NCBI GenBank assembly: GCA_000433315.1 | Contig: FR893385.1 | Coordinates: forward strand, 28,435-92,434 | Source of the DNA: Firmicutes bacterium CAG:345 | Lineage (GTDB): Bacteria; Bacillota_I; Bacilli_A; RFN20; CAG-288 | Reading direction: 5' to 3' | Length of the DNA: 64,000 nt | In this document: one piece after another, positions 60,523-64,000 of the stretch | How positions within the stretch are numbered: the stretch's first letter is position 1 | Layout of the letters: every line of letters starts with the position of its first letter | The notes under the pieces: generated by a model | Seen by the model: the letters and a program-made list of their open reading frames with translations, nothing else | Database searches by the model: none | What the model was told of the DNA's origin: nothing | Position numbers and translations under genes: made by a program

Positions 60523-61749
60523 TTAAATTGACTCTTTCCCAAGAAATAAATCTATTGCATTAATATGGTGAACACCATCTTGCTGATCTCTAAAAATATC
60601 AAGTGAAATAATATATCTAGGGTATCCATCTCTAATTTTTCTAAATGGTCTATATTCTCTTTCTTTCACTTTTTCATTTCCAGTCATAGAATATGTAACT
60701 TGGATATATGCATATTCTCCATTATTTTTTCTAACAATAAAATCGCATTCAAATTTTCCAATTTTTCCCACGCTTACTTGATATCCATTACTTACTAAAT
60801 ATAGATAAACTAAATTTTCTAATGATGGTCCATAATTTAAATTGTTATTAGTACTAAAAGAAAAATATAAAGCCAAATCTGCTAGATAAAATTTTTGATC
60901 TCTTGTTAATGATTTTTTTGATTTTAAATCAAATCGATTACATTCATACACTATTTTAGCTTTTTTTAAAATTTCTATATAATTTTTAATTGTTGTAATT
61001 TTTGTATTAATTCCTGCCTCAACTAGAGAATCATAGAATTTTTTAAGCGAAAAAGGTGATGCATAATTATTAATTATATATGATTGTACTCTTTCAAAAA
61101 GTGCTTTATTAGATATCCTATTTCTTGTCCTAACATCTTTATTAAAAATTTCACTTATAATTTTTCTTGTATAAAGTTGATTTGATCTTAAATCATCAAA
61201 CTCAATTGCTTTAGGAAAACCTCCTTCAATAATATAAGAATTAAATTCTTCGTAAATATTCTCATTTATTTTTTTATTAAAGAACTTTTTCATTTCTATA
61301 TATTCATAAAAATCTAGTGGATATGTTTCAAAAGTTATATATCTGCCTGTAAGCTTAGTAGAAATTTCATCACTTAATAAATAAGAATTTGAACCAGTTA
61401 AAAAAACAGAATATCCTTCTTCTTCATATTGAAGTATTACCTTTTCAAAGCCTTTAACGTTTTGAACTTCATCAATAATTAAATAATACTTTTCAGAATC
61501 ATTAATGCATTCTTCTATTCTTTTTTCTAATTGTTCAGGAGTAACAATATCTTTATATCCTCTTTTATCAAGGGGTAAATAAATTATTCTATCAGATACC
61601 CCTCTTGCACCAAGTTCATCAATAATTGATTTTAAAATAGATGATTTACCTGATCTTCTTATGCCTGTAATAACCTTAACAATATCACTATCATAAAAAG
61701 GTCTAATTCTAGCCAAATACTTTTCTCTAGGATAAATTTTATCTTTCAT
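60523..61749 (-). CDS. AAA_14 / DUF4143 ATPase
   Basis: 408 residues from ATG 61749 (AAGAAGATGACTAT before it); a longer start at 61791 is possible, but a TATAAT-like box lies within that extension. Walker A is ITGIRRSGKSSILKSI, Walker B is KYYLIIDEVQNVKGFE, sensor 1 is YSVFLTGSNSYLLS, then TGRYITFETYPLDFYEYIEM. The C-terminal DUF4143 nuclease-like part has VGKIGKFECDFIVRKNNGEY and AYIQVTYSMTG, with the D-x-n-x-Q-V pattern of PD-(D/E)xK folds. These proteins are common accessory genes in Firmicutes; the role is not established. Confidence 0.85.
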   Translation of the reverse strand: MKDKIYPREKYLARIRPFYDSDIVKVITGIRRSGKSSILKSIIDELGARGVSDRIIYLPLDKRGYKDIVTPEQLEKRIEECINDSEKYYLIIDEVQNVKGFEKVILQYEEEGYSVFLTGSNSYLLSDEISTKLTGRYITFETYPLDFYEYIEMKKFFNKKINENIYEEFNSYIIEGGFPKAIEFDDLRSNQLYTRKIISEIFNKDVRTRNRISNKALFERVQSYIINNYASPFSLKKFYDSLVEAGINTKITTIKNYIEILKKAKIVYECNRFDLKSKKSLTRDQKFYLADLALYFSFSTNNNLNYGPSLENLVYLYLVSNGYQVSVGKIGKFECDFIVRKNNGEYAYIQVTYSMTGNEKVKEREYRPFRKIRDGYPRYIISLDIFRDQQDGVHHINAIDLFLGKESI

Positions 61750-61991
61750 ATAGTCATCTTCTTTCAGCACAATTATATCATTAATCCTCATTTAAAGGTA
61801 GTGTTTTTTATTTTTTTCTAAAAAAGTTACCCTTAAAAAGCATTTATCACTATTGTCTATACGTTTTTAATTTTAAACATAATATTTATTATTTAAATAC
61901 TATAATAAAAAATTTAAAAACACACTAATTATTTATATCCTATCTTTAATAACAATAAAATATTACTAAAATAAATTTTAAAAAATTATAG

Positions 61992-62018
61992 AAAAAAACC
62001 GATAATTACTTATCGGTC
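61992..62018 (-). terminator. Terminator of tRNA-Ser(GGA)
   Basis: ACCGATAA / TTATCGGT on the minus strand followed by TTTTTTT. Confidence 0.85.
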
Positions 62019-62033
62019 TTATTCTTTTTTAGA

Positions 62034-62122
62034 TGGCGGAGCGACAGGGATTTGAACCCTGGCACATGTTACTGTCTACGAGCTTTCCAAGCCCGCCCCT
62101 TCAGCCTCTTGGGTATCGCTCC
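62034..62122 (-). tRNA. tRNA-Ser (anticodon GGA)
   Basis: Acceptor GGAGCGA / TCGCTCC, anticodon stem CGGGC / GCTCG with loop TTGGAAA, long variable arm, T arm CAGGGTTCAAATCCCTG, encoded CCA; 89 bases. Confidence 0.95.
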
Positions 62123-62184
62123 ATGAGCCTTTGGTATTGTAACATGTTGTTTTTAAAAAATAAAGAGATTTTTATAATTTTTTT

Positions 62185-62217
62185 AAAAAAGACCAAGAAT
62201 TTTTGTTTCTTGGTCTT
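62185..62217 (-). terminator. Terminator of the groES-groEL operon
   Basis: AAGACCAAGAA / TTCTTGGTCTT, then T run on the minus strand. Confidence 0.88.
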
Positions 62218-62227
62218 AATTTATTTA

Positions 62228-63841
62228 TTAATATTCAGGAACTTGTGGAACAGGAGCTGGTTTATCTTCTTTTATTTCAGTAACTGCAGCTTCTGTTGTT
62301 AAGAATAATGCGGAAATTGAAGAAGCGTTCAAAATTGCTGAACGAGCGACTTTTGCTGGATCAACAACACCGGCTTCATACATATCAACCCATTTACCAG
62401 TTTTAGCATTGAAGCCAACATTTTCTTTAGCTTTAAGTTGCTTTGAAACAATTTCATCTCCTTCATAACCAGCGTTTTCAGCAATTTGTTTTAAAGGAGC
62501 TAACAAACTTTCAAGAACTGCATTAATACCTTTTTGAACATCAGCTTCTTTGCTCTTTAAAGTATTTCTTAATTCCTTATATACTTCAACAAGAGCTGCG
62601 CCACCACCGATGATAATTCCTTCTTCAACAGCAGCTTTAGTAGCATTTAATGCATCTTCAATTCTTAATTTCTTTTCTTTCATTTCACTTTCAGTTAATG
62701 CGCCAACTTTAATTACTGCAACACCATCTGAAAGTTTAGCAACTCTTTCATTTAATCTCTTCTTATCATATTCGGATTTAGATTCATTAGCTTGTGCAAG
62801 AAGTTCACTAATACGGCTATTAATTTCTTCTTTAGAACCTGCACCATCGATAATTGTTGTATTATCTTTAGTAACAATAACTTTACCTGCACGTCCTAAA
62901 TCTTCAATTTGCATATCTTTAAGTTCCATTGCTAAATCTTTACTATAGAATTTAGCACCGGTCAAAGTAGCAATATCTTGGAGAATATTCTTTTGATTAT
63001 CACCAAATTCTGGAGCCTTAGTAGCTACAACATTAAACGAACCTCTTAATTTATTGATAACAAGAGTTGATGTAACTTCACTTTCAAGATCATCAGCAAT
63101 AATAAGAAGTGGCTTTGCTGTTTGTACAACTTGTTGTAAAAGATTTAAAACATCTTGAATATTAGAAATCTTTTGGTCTGTAACAAGAATATATGGATTT
63201 TCAATTTCTGCAGTCATTTTTTCATGATCAGTGACCATATATGGAGAAATGTATCCCTTATCATATTGCAATCCTTGTGTAACTTCTAATGTTGTATCAA
63301 AGCCTTTTCCTTCATCAACAGAAATAACTCCGCTCTTGCCAACTTTTTCCATAGCTTCAGATATTATCTTTCCTATTTCTTCACTTGCAGAAGAAATCGA
63401 TGCAACTTGTTCAATATCTTTGTTTGTTTCAACTTTTTTAGACTTGGTTAAAAGCTTTTCAGCAACTGCTTTTCCTGCTAGTTCAATACCTTCTCTAAGA
63501 AATACCGGATTAGCTCCCTTTTCAACATATTCAGCACCACGATGAACAATGGCTTGGGCTAAAACTGTAGCTGTAGTTGTACCATCACCAGCTACATCAT
63601 TTGTATTATTAGCAACTTCATAAATGAGTTTAGCACCCATATTTTCATATGGATCTTTCAATTCAATTTCACGAGCAATTGTTACACCATCATTAGTAAT
63701 AAGTGGTGAACCATAACCTTTATCAAGGACAACATTACGTCCTTTAGGTCCCAATGTAATCTTAACTGTATCTGCTAATTGATCAACGCCATTAATCAAT
63801 GCTTGACGTGCTTCATTACCATGTTTAATTTGTTTTGCCAT
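62228..63841 (-). CDS. groEL: Chaperonin GroEL
   Basis: The 60-kDa chaperonin subunit, 537 residues. It has KITLGPKGRNVVLDKGYGSP, TNDGVTIAREIELKDPYENM, VAGDGTTTATVLAQAIVHRG (ATP site) and GIIIGGGAALVEVYKEL. The C-terminus ends KEDKPAPVPQVPEY rather than with the common GGM repeats. GGAGG lies before the ATG. It is 26 bases downstream of groES. Confidence 0.98.
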   Translation of the reverse strand: MAKQIKHGNEARQALINGVDQLADTVKITLGPKGRNVVLDKGYGSPLITNDGVTIAREIELKDPYENMGAKLIYEVANNTNDVAGDGTTTATVLAQAIVHRGAEYVEKGANPVFLREGIELAGKAVAEKLLTKSKKVETNKDIEQVASISSASEEIGKIISEAMEKVGKSGVISVDEGKGFDTTLEVTQGLQYDKGYISPYMVTDHEKMTAEIENPYILVTDQKISNIQDVLNLLQQVVQTAKPLLIIADDLESEVTSTLVINKLRGSFNVVATKAPEFGDNQKNILQDIATLTGAKFYSKDLAMELKDMQIEDLGRAGKVIVTKDNTTIIDGAGSKEEINSRISELLAQANESKSEYDKKRLNERVAKLSDGVAVIKVGALTESEMKEKKLRIEDALNATKAAVEEGIIIGGGAALVEVYKELRNTLKSKEADVQKGINAVLESLLAPLKQIAENAGYEGDEIVSKQLKAKENVGFNAKTGKWVDMYEAGVVDPAKVARSAILNASSISALFLTTEAAVTEIKEDKPAPVPQVPEY

Positions 63842-63867
63842 AATTATTTTCCTCCATTAATTTAATA

Positions 63868-64000
63868 TTATTCAACAACAGCAAGAAGATCATCATTTTT
63901 TACTAATAAATATTTCTTATCGCCGTCTTTATATTCAGTTGTTGAATATTCTTTAAAAATAACTTTTTCGCCAACTTTTACTGTAGGAGCAACAATTTTT
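63868..64000 (-). CDS. groES: Co-chaperonin GroES, C-terminal part (runs off the right edge)
   Basis: The last 43 residues of GroES are present: KIVAPTVKVGEKVIFKEYST, then TEYKDGDKKYLLVKNDDLLA and VVE before the stop. It matches the GroES C-terminal barrel (VKVGD.V.F..Y.G.......YL....D.LA). The start and the mobile loop lie outside the window. Confidence 0.93.
   Translation of the reverse strand, partial: KIVAPTVKVGEKVIFKEYSTTEYKDGDKKYLLVKNDDLLAVVE

Overview
The window comes from an AT-rich (about 30% G+C by eye) low-GC Gram-positive bacterium. The best fit is an anaerobic, probably gut-associated member of Bacilli near the Erysipelotrichales / RF39 / Acholeplasma-like lineages. This rests on the gene set: an Rnf complex, pyruvate formate-lyase, CUT1 sugar importers with MsmX-type ATPases, ROK regulator, lipoproteins, AGGAGG-type ribosome binding sites, and Mn2+ and c-di-GMP riboswitches. 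Trp is encoded by TGG, and TGA is used as a stop (for example at 48144-48146), so the genetic code is the standard bacterial one. The exact species cannot be told from the sequence alone.

Layout. 1-1.9 kb: deoD start (partial), a DUF378 protein and a LolA/GerS-like lipid-facing protein. 1.9-10.3 kb (minus): metK with a 54-aa leader gene, a TSCPD protein, then a long run reading rnfC-D-G-E-A, a Cys4 membrane peptide, a minimal rnfB, NusG_II and a Gx transporter. Divergent from it, 10.6-13.9 kb, is a pyruvate formate-lyase operon in which the enzyme is split: a catalytic core, a 67-aa Cys protein, an 81-aa separate glycyl-radical domain, and the activase. Then tRNA-Pro and tRNA-His.

14.2-36.9 kb is accessory and partly decayed. 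It holds an IS66 remnant with both inverted repeats, a serine recombinase tail and an hsdR fragment. A long intergenic repeat occurs in two good copies and one interrupted copy. Between the interrupted copy and the first good copy lies a compact candidate system: a HEPN-like protein, an XRE-HTH/HEPN fusion, a Cys-rich partner and a DEDDh exonuclease-BRCT fusion. The same stretch also has a Mn2+-riboswitch operon (mntP plus cation/Ca2+ exchanger), ruvX, a MATE pump behind a candidate guanidine-IV-type riboswitch, surE, tRNA-Val and tRNA-Ser, and a double GNAT protein.

39.0-57.2 kb is a large glycan-utilisation locus. Eleven genes on the minus strand (nagA, nagB, GH94 phosphorylase, phosphohexomutase, a multidomain GH16, MsmX-type ATPase, ROK repressor, a 1002-aa GLUG lipoprotein, two permeases, a second GH16) are divergent from the binding-protein gene. 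The shared promoter region holds two perfect TTAAC-TTT-GTTAA palindromes, the likely operators of the ROK protein. The proposed flow is extracellular cleavage by GH16, import, phosphorolysis by GH94, mutase, then glycolysis, with nagAB handling amino sugar.

57.3-64 kb: GNAT, DUF1275, a c-di-GMP riboswitch in front of a SipW/TasA-type secreted protein, a decayed gene, an AAA_14 ATPase, tRNA-Ser(GGA), and groEL with the end of groES.

Four genes are each broken by what looks like a one-base loss in an A/T homopolymer. This is either systematic sequence error, slippage-rescued expression or recent decay.
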